23,872 nt of DNA from Candidatus Rokuibacteriota bacterium (GTDB lineage: Bacteria > Methylomirabilota > Methylomirabilia > Rokubacteriales > JACPHL01). Where the stretch lies: contig JACPHL010000231.1 of the NCBI GenBank assembly GCA_016188625.1, positions 1 through 23,872 of the forward strand, given 5' to 3'. Below are positions 16,899 through 23,872 of this stretch, piece by piece (positions within the stretch are counted from its first letter, which is position 1; every line of letters starts with the position of its first letter). The notes beneath the pieces are model-generated. The model saw only the letters and a program-made list of their open reading frames with translations, did not search any database and was not told the DNA's origin. Both the position numbers and the translations under genes were made by a program.

Positions 16899-17813
16899 TC
16901 AGGCGACCAGGGCGGAGACGAAGACCTCGGGGTCGAACGGGGCGAGGTCGTCCACCCCTTCCCCCGTCGCCACCAGCTTGATGGGGAGCCCCAGCTCCCG
17001 GTAGATCCGGACCACGATCCCGCCCTTGGCGGTGCCGTCGAGCTTCGTGAGGATGAGCCCGGTCAGCTCCAGGGCCTGATGGAAGAGCCGGGCCTGCGCG
17101 ATCCCGTTCTGGCCGGTCGTCGCGTCGAGGACCATGAGGGTCTCGTGCGGGGCCCCGGGGAGCTGTCGCCCCACGACCCGCTTCACCTTGGCCAGCTCCG
17201 CCATGAGGTTGACCTTGGTGTGGAGCCGGCCGGCGGTATCCACGATCAGCGCGTCGGCCCGCCGCGCCAGGGCGGCCTTGACCGCGTCGAAGGCCACCGC
17301 CGAGGGGTCGGCGCCGGGCCCCTGCTTGATCACCTCGACCCCGACCCGTTCCCCCCACCGCTCCAGCTGCTCGATGGCGGCGGCCCGGAAGGTGTCCGCG
17401 GCGGCCAGGAGCACGCGCCGATTCGCCTGCCGGAGCCGGTGGGCCAGCTTGCCGGCGCTCGTGGTCTTCCCCGACCCGTTCACCCCCAGGACCAGCACGA
17501 CCGCGGGCCGGGCCTCGAGGTTGAGCGGGGCGCCGGCCCCCTTCAGGGCGCGGAGGAGGTGGTCGCGGAGGGCAATGCGGACGTCCCGGTCCCCGAGGCG
17601 CCCCCGCCCGGCCTCCTCGCGGAGCTCGGCCACGAAGGCCTCGGCGGTCTCGACGCCGAGATCGGCGGAGATGAGGAGTTCCTCGAGCAGCTGAAGCTCC
17701 GAGGGCTCCAGCTCCCGGCCGCGGAAGAGCCGGTCGAACCCCTCCTGGAGCGTCTGGCGCGTCCGGCCGAGGCCCTCGCGCAGGCGATCCGTCAGGGCGG
17801 CAAAGAGGCTCAT
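16899..17813 (-). CDS. ftsY: Signal recognition particle receptor FtsY
   Basis: SRP-family GTPase that docks ribosome-nascent chain complexes to the membrane for co-translational insertion. It is 304 residues: a short form with the N domain (1-90) and G domain, lacking the long acidic A domain of E. coli. GTPase motifs are GVNGSGKTT (110-118), the AADTFRAAAIEQL insertion-box element, DTAGR (193-197) and TKLDG (256-260). The family's ATTGQN and C-terminal GEGVDDLAPFD blocks are present, which separate FtsY from Ffh; there is no M domain. ATG 17813 overlaps the rodZ stop by four bases (ATGA). An upstream in-frame extension to 17954 is the antisense-like out-of-frame part of rodZ and is rejected. 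Confidence 0.95.
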   Translation of the reverse strand: MSLFAALTDRLREGLGRTRQTLQEGFDRLFRGRELEPSELQLLEELLISADLGVETAEAFVAELREEAGRGRLGDRDVRIALRDHLLRALKGAGAPLNLEARPAVVLVLGVNGSGKTTSAGKLAHRLRQANRRVLLAAADTFRAAAIEQLERWGERVGVEVIKQGPGADPSAVAFDAVKAALARRADALIVDTAGRLHTKVNLMAELAKVKRVVGRQLPGAPHETLMVLDATTGQNGIAQARLFHQALELTGLILTKLDGTAKGGIVVRIYRELGLPIKLVATGEGVDDLAPFDPEVFVSALVA

Positions 17814-18574
17814 GACCCCTCCAGGAGCGGGAGCACCAGCTCCCGGACCACCTCCCCGCTCGCCCCGAGCGGCGGGAGGGGCTCGCCGTTCAGCTCGAGG
17901 GAGACCCCACCGGCGTTCCCCACGGTGAGGACGAAGCGCGACGAGCTCCGCCACTCCCGGGTCTCGCCGGGAGCGAGGAGCTCCTCTCTGGCCGTCCCGG
18001 CTCCGGTCTCGACCCGGACCCAGGTCAGCTCCCGGGCCCTGACGACGAGCCGGTGCTCCTCAGAGTCCTCCCCCACGACGGCGGCCCCGCGCGCGCCGGG
18101 GCTCGGCTCCCCGGCGAGGGGGCGCGTCGGGGTCCCGGCGGTCAGGCCGCCGGCGGACGGCGCGAGGTCCGGGGCCCTGGACGAGACGCGCTCAGCGGGC
18201 CCCGGCCCGTTGCCCGGCGGGCGTGGGGCGACGAGGTAGAGCCCGGCCGCCAGGACGAGGAGAAGCAGCGCCGCCGCCACGAGCGGGGGGTGGAGGCGGA
18301 AGCGCGGAGGGGGAGGCGCCTCCCGCGGGGTGTGCGCCGCCACCCACGCCTCGTAGAGCGCGAGGGCCTCCCTCGGCGAGTCGCCCAGCTGCCGGAGGTA
18401 GGCGCGGATGAACCCCCGAACGAAGACCGGGGCCGGGAGCTCCCTCAGGCGATCCTGCTCCATGGCCTCCAGGATGCGGGGGGGGATCCGCGTGGCCCGG
18501 GCCAGGGCCTCCACCGAGACGCCGCGCGCCTCGCGACGCGAGCGAAGACAGACTCCAAGACGCTTCCCGGGCAT
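17810..18574 (-). CDS. rodZ: RodZ-like cytoskeletal helix-turn-helix membrane protein
   Basis: Bitopic membrane protein that links MreB to the cell-wall elongation machinery. It is 254 residues. An N-terminal Xre-type helix-turn-helix domain (1-70, with the RVS-x-E-L-A-x-x-T-R-I-like pattern and the family block LPAPVFVRGFIRAYLRQLG) is followed by a Pro/Arg-rich linker. Then come one membrane helix (about 97-116) and a low-complexity periplasmic linker. The C-terminal beta-rich DUF4115-type domain (about 175-250) contains LTWVRVETG, LAPGETREW and LTVGNAGGVSLELNG. The ATG at 18574 has no Shine-Dalgarno, but a good promoter ends about four bases upstream, so the message may be leaderless. It heads the rodZ-ftsY-rib-nusB-lnt-prfB run. 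Confidence 0.87.
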   Translation of the reverse strand: MPGKRLGVCLRSRREARGVSVEALARATRIPPRILEAMEQDRLRELPAPVFVRGFIRAYLRQLGDSPREALALYEAWVAAHTPREAPPPPRFRLHPPLVAAALLLLVLAAGLYLVAPRPPGNGPGPAERVSSRAPDLAPSAGGLTAGTPTRPLAGEPSPGARGAAVVGEDSEEHRLVVRARELTWVRVETGAGTAREELLAPGETREWRSSSRFVLTVGNAGGVSLELNGEPLPPLGASGEVVRELVLPLLEGS

Positions 18575-18584
18575 GTTCGCGGCT

Positions 18585-18613
18585 AGTGTAAATCACGGGG
18601 TGGGGGAAGTCAA
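18585..18613 (-). promoter_or_regulatory. rodZ promoter
   Basis: On the minus strand TTGACT (18608-18613) is followed after exactly 17 bases by TACACT (18585-18590). The expected start near 18578 lies about four bases from the rodZ ATG (18574), so the transcript would be almost leaderless. The -35 overlaps the T-run of the smc hairpin. Confidence 0.6.
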
Positions 18614-18643
18614 ACCGGCCGGGGGTTTCCGGCCCCCCGGCCG
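18612..18643 (-). terminator. Hairpin after smc, probable terminator
   Basis: Ten-bp perfect G+C stem, CGGCCGGGGG with CCCCCGGCCG, 8-nt loop, starting a few bases after the smc stop and followed by GTTTGA. The stem is strong but the T-run is only three bases, so termination may be partial. Confidence 0.5.
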
Positions 18644-18645
18644 AT

Positions 18646-21600
18646 TCAGTCCTTGAGGGTGACGGAGACCAGGCGCGAGAGACCGGGCTCGTCCATGGTG
18701 ATCCCGTACAGGACGTCGGCGGCCTCCATGGTCTTCCGGTTGTGGGTGATGACGATGAACTGCGTCTGGGCCGAGAGCTCCCGGAGGACCCGGACGAAGC
18801 GATCGATGTTGGCGTCGTCCAGCGGCGCGTCCACCTCGTCCAGGAGGCAGAAGGGGCTCGGGCGGAAGTAGAAGATCGCGAACAGGAGGGCGAGGCCCGT
18901 CAGGGCCTTTTCCCCGCCCGAGAGGAGGGAGACGGCCTGGAGGCGCTTGCCGCGCGGCTGGGCCTGGAGCTCGATCCCGGCCTCCAGGGGGTCCTCGGAC
19001 TCCACGAGGCAGAGGCCGGCCCGTCCGCCCTCGAAGAGGCGGGCGAAGAGGGCCTGGAAGTTGGCGTTGATGGCCTCGAAGGCCTGCACGAAGCGCTCCT
19101 GGGCGGTCCGGGTCATCCCCTTGAGGGCCCGCTCCAGGTCCTTCATGGAGGCGGTGAGATCGTCGTGCTGGGAGCGGAGGAAGGCGTGGCGCTCCTCCAG
19201 GGCCCGGTACTCCTCGTCGGCGATGAGGTTCACCGGCTCGAGGGCCGCGATCTTCTGGGCCAGCTCCTCCACCCGGGCCCGGGCCGCCTCGAGGTCCCGC
19301 GCGGGGTCGTGGGCCTGGCGGAGGGCCTCCACCTCCACCCCGAACTGCCGCCCGGCCTCCGCCTCGAGGTCCTTCCGGCGGACCTCGACCTGGGCGGACC
19401 GGAGCGCGAGGTCGTGGAGCGCGGAGGTCACGCGCGCGAGGTCCGCCTCCACGGCCCGGACCGCCTCGCCGAGCTCCTGCACGCGCCGGGCGTGATCCTG
19501 GGCGGCCGCCTGGGCGGCGCCGACCGCCCGCTCGGCCTCGCCCCGCTCCCCGACCAGGAGCCGCGCGCGCTCTTCCGTCCGCTCCAGCTCGCGCTCGATC
19601 TCGGCGCGCCGGGCCGCGAGCGCCTCGAGCCGGTCCGCGCCCTGCCGGAGCCGCTCGTCGGCCTCGCACTCGGCCTCGGCCAGCCGGCCCTGCTCGGTCA
19701 GGGCGGCCTGGATGCGCTCGGCCAGCGCGGTGCACGCGACCTGGGCGGTCAGGACGCCCTGGGTCAGCCGCTCCTCGCCGGCCGCCTCCTCCTCGATGGC
19801 GCGGAGGCGGGTCACGATCGTCTCGTCGAGCCGCCGCGCCTCCCCCTCGGCCGCCGCCAACTCGCCCCGGCGCACCTCGAGCTCGCGGGCGACCGTCGCC
19901 GCCTCGGCCTCCAGCTGGGCCCGTTCGGTCCCGAGCGCGGTGGCGAAGAGGTCCGCCCGTTCCAGCTCCCGCCCGAGCTGCTCGTGATCCTTCGCGAGCG
20001 CGAGCCGCTCGGCCTCGTCTCGCTCCCGCCGATCCCGGGCCTCCGCCCGCTCCGCGCCGAATCGGGCGAGCTCGGCGTCCAGGGCGCGGAGGCGATCCTG
20101 CCCCTCCTCCAGGGCCCGGCGCAGGTCGGCGACCTCGGCGTGCAGGTCCCGGATCAGGCGTCGCCGGGCCAGCAGGGACGACGAGCCCGGGGAGGCCGCG
20201 CGTCCGCCGCCGAGGGCCCCCGGCGGGGTGAGCAGCTCGCCCTCCACGGTCACGTAGCTCGCCGCGGCCCCGTTCTGGCGCCACAGCCGCTCCGCCGCCG
20301 GGAGGTCGCGGACCACCACCACCGAGCCCAGGAGGTGCTCGAGCAGCGCCCGGTAGGGGGAGCGGACCAGCGCATCGGCCGGTCCGATGACCCCGTCGCC
20401 CTCGGGGGAGCGGTACCCGGGGCCGCCGTTCAGGAGCTCGAGGGGAAGGAACGTCGCCGGCCCGTCCCCCCGCGCTCCGAGGTAGCCGAGGGCGGCCTTG
20501 GCGTCGCCGAAGGTCTCGACGACGACCCAGCCGAGGCGATCCCCCAGGGCCGCCTCGACGGCCCGCTCCATCTCCCGGGGGACCTCGAGGAGGTCGGCGA
20601 CCGTGCCGACGATCCCGGAAAGGCGCGGGGGCTCGCCCTGCGCGGCGCCGAACACGGCCTTGACCCCGGCCCCGTACCCCTCGCGCTGGGCCTCCAGGGC
20701 CTCCAGGGCCTCGAGGCTCGACTGCCGGCTCGCCACGGAGAGCCGGGCCTGCTCCACCCGATCGCCGGCAGCGGCCCGCTCGACCTCGAGCTCCCGGGCC
20801 TTGGCCTCGAGCCGGGCGACGCGCGCCGCGGTCTCGCCGAGCCGCCCGACCAGGGCCTCGAGCCGCGCCGCAAGCCCGCGCTGGGCCTCCCCGAACCCCG
20901 CCTCCTCGGCGCGCGCCGCGGCCTGCTCCCCCCGGAGCCGCTCGATCCGCCGGCTGATCTGCTCCGCGCGTTCGACGAGGCCGCCCACGAGTTGCCCCAG
21001 CTCGGTCCGCCGGCCGGCCGTCCGGACCTGCTCGGCCCGCAAGGCCTCCACCTCCTCGCGCCGGGCGCGGAGGCGGGCCCGGGTCTCCTCGAGCCGCGCC
21101 TCCTCGGCCGCGACGACGCCCCGCCTGGCCTCGTGCTCGGCCCTGAGGGTCGTCACCAGGGCGGCCTTGACCTGGCGCTCGGCGGCCAGGGCCTCGAGCC
21201 TGGTGGCGAGCGCCTGCCGCTCCTCCCCGAGGCGCGCCGTCTCGGCACCCAGCTCGACCGCCTGATGGCGGAGCTGCTCGGCCCGCTCGAGGAGCCGCTC
21301 CAGCTCGAGCTCCACCTTCTGGAGCGCCTGGCGGCGGTCGTCGAGGCGATGCTCGGCCTCCAGGGTGTCGGCGCGCGCCAGCTCCTGCTCCGCGCCCAGG
21401 GCGGCCACGCGGGCCCGGAGGCCCTCGGCGATCCGCTCCTCGCTCGCGCGCCGGGCGGCGAGGGCCGCCTCCTCGTCGAGGAGGGCCCGGTGCTCGGCGG
21501 CCATGAGCGCGAGCTCGAGGGTCCGCCGCTCGGCGACGAGGGCCTTGTACTGCTGCGCCCGCCTGGCCTGGCGCTCCAGGGCGGCGAGCTGGCGGCGGAC

Positions 21601-22188
21601 CTCGTCCATCACGTCCCGGACCCGGAGGAGGTTCTGGCGGGTCGCCTCGAGCTTGGCCATGGTCTCGGCCCGCTGCTGCTTGTAACGCGTGATCCCCGCG
21701 GCCTCCTCGATGAAGACCCGGCGGTCGATGGGCCGCGCGGTGAGAAGGTGGGCCAGGCGCTCCTGCTCCATGAGGGCGTAGGCCTTGGGGTTGACCCCGG
21801 TCCCGAGGAAGAGGTCGTGGATGTCCTTGAGGCGACAGGCGGTGCGGTTCAGGAGGTACTCCGACTCGCCGTCGCGGTAGAGGCGTCGCCCCACCATGAC
21901 CTCGCTCCAGGGGACGGCGAGGTCGCCGTCGTTGGTGAACACCAGGCTCACCTCGGCCAGGCCGAGGGGCCGACGGGAGACCGAGCCGTGGAAGATCACG
22001 TCCTCCATCCGCTGGCCGCGGAGGGTCTTGGGACTCTGCTCCCCCAGGGCCCAGCGGATGGCGTCGGCGACGTTGGACTTGCCGCAGCCGTTCGGCCCCA
22101 CGATGGCGGTGACCCCGGGGCGGAGGGTGAGGACCGTCTTGTCGGCGAAGGACTTGAAGCCGTGGAGCGCGACCGATTGAAGGTGCAT
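18646..22188 (-). CDS. smc: Chromosome partition protein SMC
   Basis: ATPase that loops and compacts DNA with ScpA/ScpB. It is 1180 residues, the standard length. The N-terminal head carries Walker A GPNGCGKSN (about 32-40) and the conserved RGQRMEDVIFHGS block. A long, Ala/Arg/Glu-rich coiled coil (about 165-500) leads to a hinge (about 500-660) with the GYGAGVKAVF and PATFLPLELL stretches. A returning coiled coil runs to about 1000. The C-terminal head contains the ABC signature LLSGGEKALTGLALLFAI (from about 1087), Walker B CLLDEVDAPLDDAN and the ITHN switch. Glycine-rich hinge motifs and head signatures distinguish it from MukB and Rad50. ATG 22188 has no clear Shine-Dalgarno; the promoter is only a few bases upstream. 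No scpA or scpB is in the window. Confidence 0.96.
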   Translation of the reverse strand: MHLQSVALHGFKSFADKTVLTLRPGVTAIVGPNGCGKSNVADAIRWALGEQSPKTLRGQRMEDVIFHGSVSRRPLGLAEVSLVFTNDGDLAVPWSEVMVGRRLYRDGESEYLLNRTACRLKDIHDLFLGTGVNPKAYALMEQERLAHLLTARPIDRRVFIEEAAGITRYKQQRAETMAKLEATRQNLLRVRDVMDEVRRQLAALERQARRAQQYKALVAERRTLELALMAAEHRALLDEEAALAARRASEERIAEGLRARVAALGAEQELARADTLEAEHRLDDRRQALQKVELELERLLERAEQLRHQAVELGAETARLGEERQALATRLEALAAERQVKAALVTTLRAEHEARRGVVAAEEARLEETRARLRARREEVEALRAEQVRTAGRRTELGQLVGGLVERAEQISRRIERLRGEQAAARAEEAGFGEAQRGLAARLEALVGRLGETAARVARLEAKARELEVERAAAGDRVEQARLSVASRQSSLEALEALEAQREGYGAGVKAVFGAAQGEPPRLSGIVGTVADLLEVPREMERAVEAALGDRLGWVVVETFGDAKAALGYLGARGDGPATFLPLELLNGGPGYRSPEGDGVIGPADALVRSPYRALLEHLLGSVVVVRDLPAAERLWRQNGAAASYVTVEGELLTPPGALGGGRAASPGSSSLLARRRLIRDLHAEVADLRRALEEGQDRLRALDAELARFGAERAEARDRRERDEAERLALAKDHEQLGRELERADLFATALGTERAQLEAEAATVARELEVRRGELAAAEGEARRLDETIVTRLRAIEEEAAGEERLTQGVLTAQVACTALAERIQAALTEQGRLAEAECEADERLRQGADRLEALAARRAEIERELERTEERARLLVGERGEAERAVGAAQAAAQDHARRVQELGEAVRAVEADLARVTSALHDLALRSAQVEVRRKDLEAEAGRQFGVEVEALRQAHDPARDLEAARARVEELAQKIAALEPVNLIADEEYRALEERHAFLRSQHDDLTASMKDLERALKGMTRTAQERFVQAFEAINANFQALFARLFEGGRAGLCLVESEDPLEAGIELQAQPRGKRLQAVSLLSGGEKALTGLALLFAIFYFRPSPFCLLDEVDAPLDDANIDRFVRVLRELSAQTQFIVITHNRKTMEAADVLYGITMDEPGLSRLVSVTLKD

Positions 22189-22200
22189 GGCCCAACTTTA

Positions 22201-22228
22201 TTTATCACACGGCCGGCCTGATCGCCAA
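22201..22228 (-). promoter_or_regulatory. smc promoter (extended -10)
   Basis: On the minus strand TTGGCG (22223-22228), 16 bases, then GATAAA (22201-22206) preceded by TGT (extended -10). A start near 22194 would leave a leader of about 6 nt before ATG 22188 and no Shine-Dalgarno. It lies in the 83-bp A+T-richer gap after the CPBP gene. Confidence 0.5.
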
Positions 22229-22271
22229 GAAAAAACGCACTACGCCTGGGGAGGGGGAAAGGAAGGCGCCA

Positions 22272-22895
22272 CTAGATATTGGATCTCCAGCCCAGTCCCA
22301 CCGTCCCGAGGATGGCGACGAGGTTGACGACCCCGTGGGCCAGGATCGGGGGGAGGAGCGAGCGGCTCCGCTCGGCCAGCACGGCCAGGGCGAGCCCGAC
22401 GGGGAGGACGGGGAGCCAGGACGGCGGGGTCGGATCGTGGACGCCGTGGACGAGGGCGAAGAGGAGGCTCGAGAGGGCGATCGCCCACGGTGCGCCCCAC
22501 CGGGCGCGGAGGAGGGTGTAGAGGAATCCGCGGAAGAAGACCTCCTCCCCGATCGGAACCGGGACGGTCACGCCGACCAGGAGCAGCGCGAGGTCGCCCG
22601 GCCCTCGCGCCCGGTCGAGGAGCCCCTCGACCGGATGGTCGGCCGGCGGCCAGCCGGCGGCCCGGAGCGCCCCGTCCACGGCCCAGGCGCCAGCGACGGC
22701 CCCGATGCCAGCCAGGAGCCCGAGGACCCACCACCCCCCGCGGACCCCCCGGAACCCGATCCCGGCCAGGGAGCGCGGATAGCAGCGGGCTGCGAAGTAG
22801 AGGCTCACCAGGACCAGCAGGGTGTCGTCGAGCGACTGGATGAGGAGGAACGTCCGCGGCTCGAGCCCGACCGGTGAGAGGCGACGGCCCAGCAA
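22272..22895 (-). CDS. CPBP-family intramembrane metalloprotease (start uncertain)
   Basis: Multi-pass membrane protein of the CPBP/Abi (Rce1-like) family, which includes CAAX-type proteases and proteins of unknown role. From the only in-frame ordinary start, TTG 22895, it has 207 residues. Motif 1 is E117-E118-x-x-x-R122 (EEVFFRG), motif 2 is F146-x-x-x-H150 (FALVH), and motif 3 is H187-x-x-x-N191 (HGVVN); these are the catalytic residues. However, the same frame continues upstream into a clear membrane helix (YLFFAAVLYLVPALGLGYLLG, just before the TTG) that resembles the family's N-terminal helix. No ATG, GTG, TTG or CTG exists in that frame back to secA. The real start, or a break, is unresolved. 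Substrate unknown. Confidence 0.8.
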   Translation of the reverse strand: MLGRRLSPVGLEPRTFLLIQSLDDTLLVLVSLYFAARCYPRSLAGIGFRGVRGGWWVLGLLAGIGAVAGAWAVDGALRAAGWPPADHPVEGLLDRARGPGDLALLLVGVTVPVPIGEEVFFRGFLYTLLRARWGAPWAIALSSLLFALVHGVHDPTPPSWLPVLPVGLALAVLAERSRSLLPPILAHGVVNLVAILGTVGLGWRSNI

Positions 22896-22983
22896 GTAGC
22901 CGAGGCCGAGGGCCGGAACAAGGTAGAGGACGGCCGCGAAGAAGAGGTACCGGAGCCGCGGAACAGGGGGTGGAGGACTCGTG

Positions 22984-23004
22984 GGGGGAGACGGGGTCTC
23001 CCCC
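22984..23004. repeat. Perfect 9-bp inverted repeat (GGGGGAGAC / GTCTCCCCC)
   Basis: Two perfect 9-base arms separated by three bases in the secA-CPBP gap, about 90 bp upstream of the TTG codon. It would form a very stable hairpin on either strand. No T-run follows, so a role in mRNA processing or stability, or partial termination, is more likely than simple intrinsic termination. Confidence 0.6.
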
Positions 23005-23044
23005 GCCTCTGGGGCGGCGCCCGGAGAAGGCTGCTCTGGGAGCC

Positions 23045-23180
23045 CGTCCGAGTAACGGGTGCGCTCGTGCGTTTTTGGACCCTCGGCTCGCGGATCGGGT
23101 GGTCCGCTCCGGGCGCGGGCTTGGCCCGCGCACCCTCGGGGGGAGGTTCGGAAGGGGGGCGTTAGCCCCCCTCCGAGGCA
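23045..23180 (+). repeat. Mosaic intergenic repeat, copy C (core-less, after secA)
   Basis: Starts two bases past the secA stop. On the plus strand a short right-module relic (GTCCGAGTAAC at about 23046-23056) is followed by a nearly complete left module (23100-23177). That module is about 90% identical by eye to the reverse complement of the left module of copy A, including the G6C/GC6 hairpin and the GGTCCGCTCCGGGCGCGGGCTT stretch. The 165-bp core is absent, and the orientation relative to transcription is opposite to copies A and B. Together with the inverted repeat above, it makes up the 286-bp secA-CPBP gap. Confidence 0.75.
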
Positions 23181-23181
23181 C

Positions 23182-23872
23182 CTAGCCGCCCTTCAGGAGG
23201 CAGCACTTCTTGTACTTCTTCCCGGAGCCGCAGGGGCAGGGGTCGTTGCGCCCCACCTTCTGGCCGGCCCGCCGGGCCGCGACGGGCCGATCGGCCGTCG
23301 CGTGCACGGGGTGGGTCTCGCGGGCCGGTTGGGAGGCGCGGCTCGGCCAGGGCGCGGCGGGCGCCTCGGATGCCGGCTCGCGGACCAGCTGGACCTTGAA
23401 GAGCCACTCGACCACAGTGACCTTCACCCGGTCCACCATCTCCTGGAAGAGGTCGAAGGCCTCGCGCTTGTACTCGGTCAGGGGGTCGCGCTGCCCGTAG
23501 CCCCGGAGCCCGATCCCCTCCTTCAGGTGGTCCATGGAGAGGAGGTGGTCCTTCCACTGGGCGTCGATGACCTGGAGCATGACGACCCGCTCCAGGTGGC
23601 GGAGCATCTCGCTCCCCAGCTCCCGCTCGCGGGCCGCGTAGCGCCCCTGGACCTCCTCCCAGAGGAGCTGGCGGAGCCCGTCGTGGGAGACGACCTCGCG
23701 GGCCTGGACCTCCAGGGAGAGCTTCAGGTCGAACTGCCGGTGGAGGGCCTCGCCGAGCCCGGTAAGGTTCCAGTCCTCGGGGTGGACGTCCTTGCCCGCG
23801 TACCGCCCCAGGACCCCGTCGAGGAGCTCCTCGACCCCCTCCCGGACGGTCTCCTCCTGACTCTCCCCGGCC
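23182..23872 (-). CDS. secA: Preprotein translocase ATPase SecA, C-terminal part
   Basis: Motor of the Sec translocon. Only the last 229 or so codons are in the window; the gene continues past the right edge, with the frame open from 23871. The visible part covers the helical wing/scaffold region, including the conserved [32 protein letters not shown] block and the [12 protein letters not shown] block, then a variable linker. The C-terminal zinc-binding tail is [15 protein letters not shown] (C-x-C-x8-C-C), which binds SecB and lipids. It ends in TAG at 23182, two bases before repeat copy C. An internal methionine at 23607 could be mistaken for a start but lies in the middle of the domain. 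Confidence 0.97.
   Translation of the reverse strand, partial: AGESQEETVREGVEELLDGVLGRYAGKDVHPEDWNLTGLGEALHRQFDLKLSLEVQAREVVSHDGLRQLLWEEVQGRYAARERELGSEMLRHLERVVMLQVIDAQWKDHLLSMDHLKEGIGLRGYGQRDPLTEYKREAFDLFQEMVDRVKVTVVEWLFKVQLVREPASEAPAAPWPSRASQPARETHPVHATADRPVAARRAGQKVGRNDPCPCGSGKKYKKCCLLKGG

Noticed and set aside
15775-17004. Plus-strand open frame starting inside repeat copy A (M-S-E-P-G-G-E-A-G...)
   Set aside because: The same start occurs in copy B on the other strand, but small indels shift the frame afterwards. The rest is antisense to ribD, so repeat DNA rather than coding conservation.
22230-23080. Matching TGCGTTTTT sequences in opposite orientation on both sides of the CPBP gene, suggesting a mobile cassette
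   Set aside because: The shared match is only about nine bases including the T-run, with no extended inverted repeat or target duplication.
1-23872. CRISPR array, tRNA, rRNA, transposase, integrase or phage genes
   Set aside because: None was seen on either strand. The only repeats are the three mosaic intergenic copies and local hairpins.

Overview
The window is very G+C-rich and gene-dense. Every gene I can support lies on the minus strand, so transcription runs from high to low coordinates. BamA, Lnt and a LolC/E-type permease with a LolD-type ATPase show a diderm bacterium with an outer membrane and lipoproteins. RodZ suggests a rod-shaped cell. The base composition and the mix of genes resemble high-G+C lineages such as Rokubacteria/NC10 (Methylomirabilota) or deltaproteobacteria-like groups. 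That placement is inference; no marker RNA is present.

Layout in transcription order: the 3' part of secA (from the right edge), a CPBP membrane protease, smc, then a long tight run rodZ-ftsY-ribD-ribE-ribBA-ribH-nusB-metallophosphoesterase-lnt-prfB. Next come lysS-lolC/E-lolD-ilvE and finally clpC-bamA (bamA runs off the left edge). Most junctions are overlaps or a few bases. Promoter-like sequences that match this grouping are visible upstream of smc, rodZ, lysS and clpC. The ones before smc and rodZ sit so close to the start codon that the mRNAs would be nearly leaderless.

The genes cover protein export (secA, ftsY), lipoprotein maturation and trafficking (lnt, lolC/E, lolD), outer-membrane assembly (bamA), cell shape and chromosome organisation (rodZ, smc), and a complete-looking set of riboflavin genes. 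They also cover translation and transcription factors (lysS, prfB, nusB), branched-chain amino acid metabolism (ilvE) and protein quality control (clpC).

The unusual material is in the gaps. Two mosaic repeats of about 300-350 bp sit inside the rib operon, between ribD and ribE and between ribBA and ribH. Their flanks are in the same orientation, but their roughly 165-bp cores are inverted relative to each other. A third, core-less copy follows secA in the opposite orientation. The ribD-ribE copy appears to have replaced the 3' end of ribD, so the last 60 or so residues of RibD are repeat-encoded. Other points are a textbook +1 programmed frameshift in prfB and a metallophosphoesterase whose only plausible start is AUA in an AUAA overlap with nusB. 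The first membrane helix of the CPBP protease lies upstream of any ordinary start codon. I see no tRNA, rRNA, CRISPR array, transposase or phage gene.
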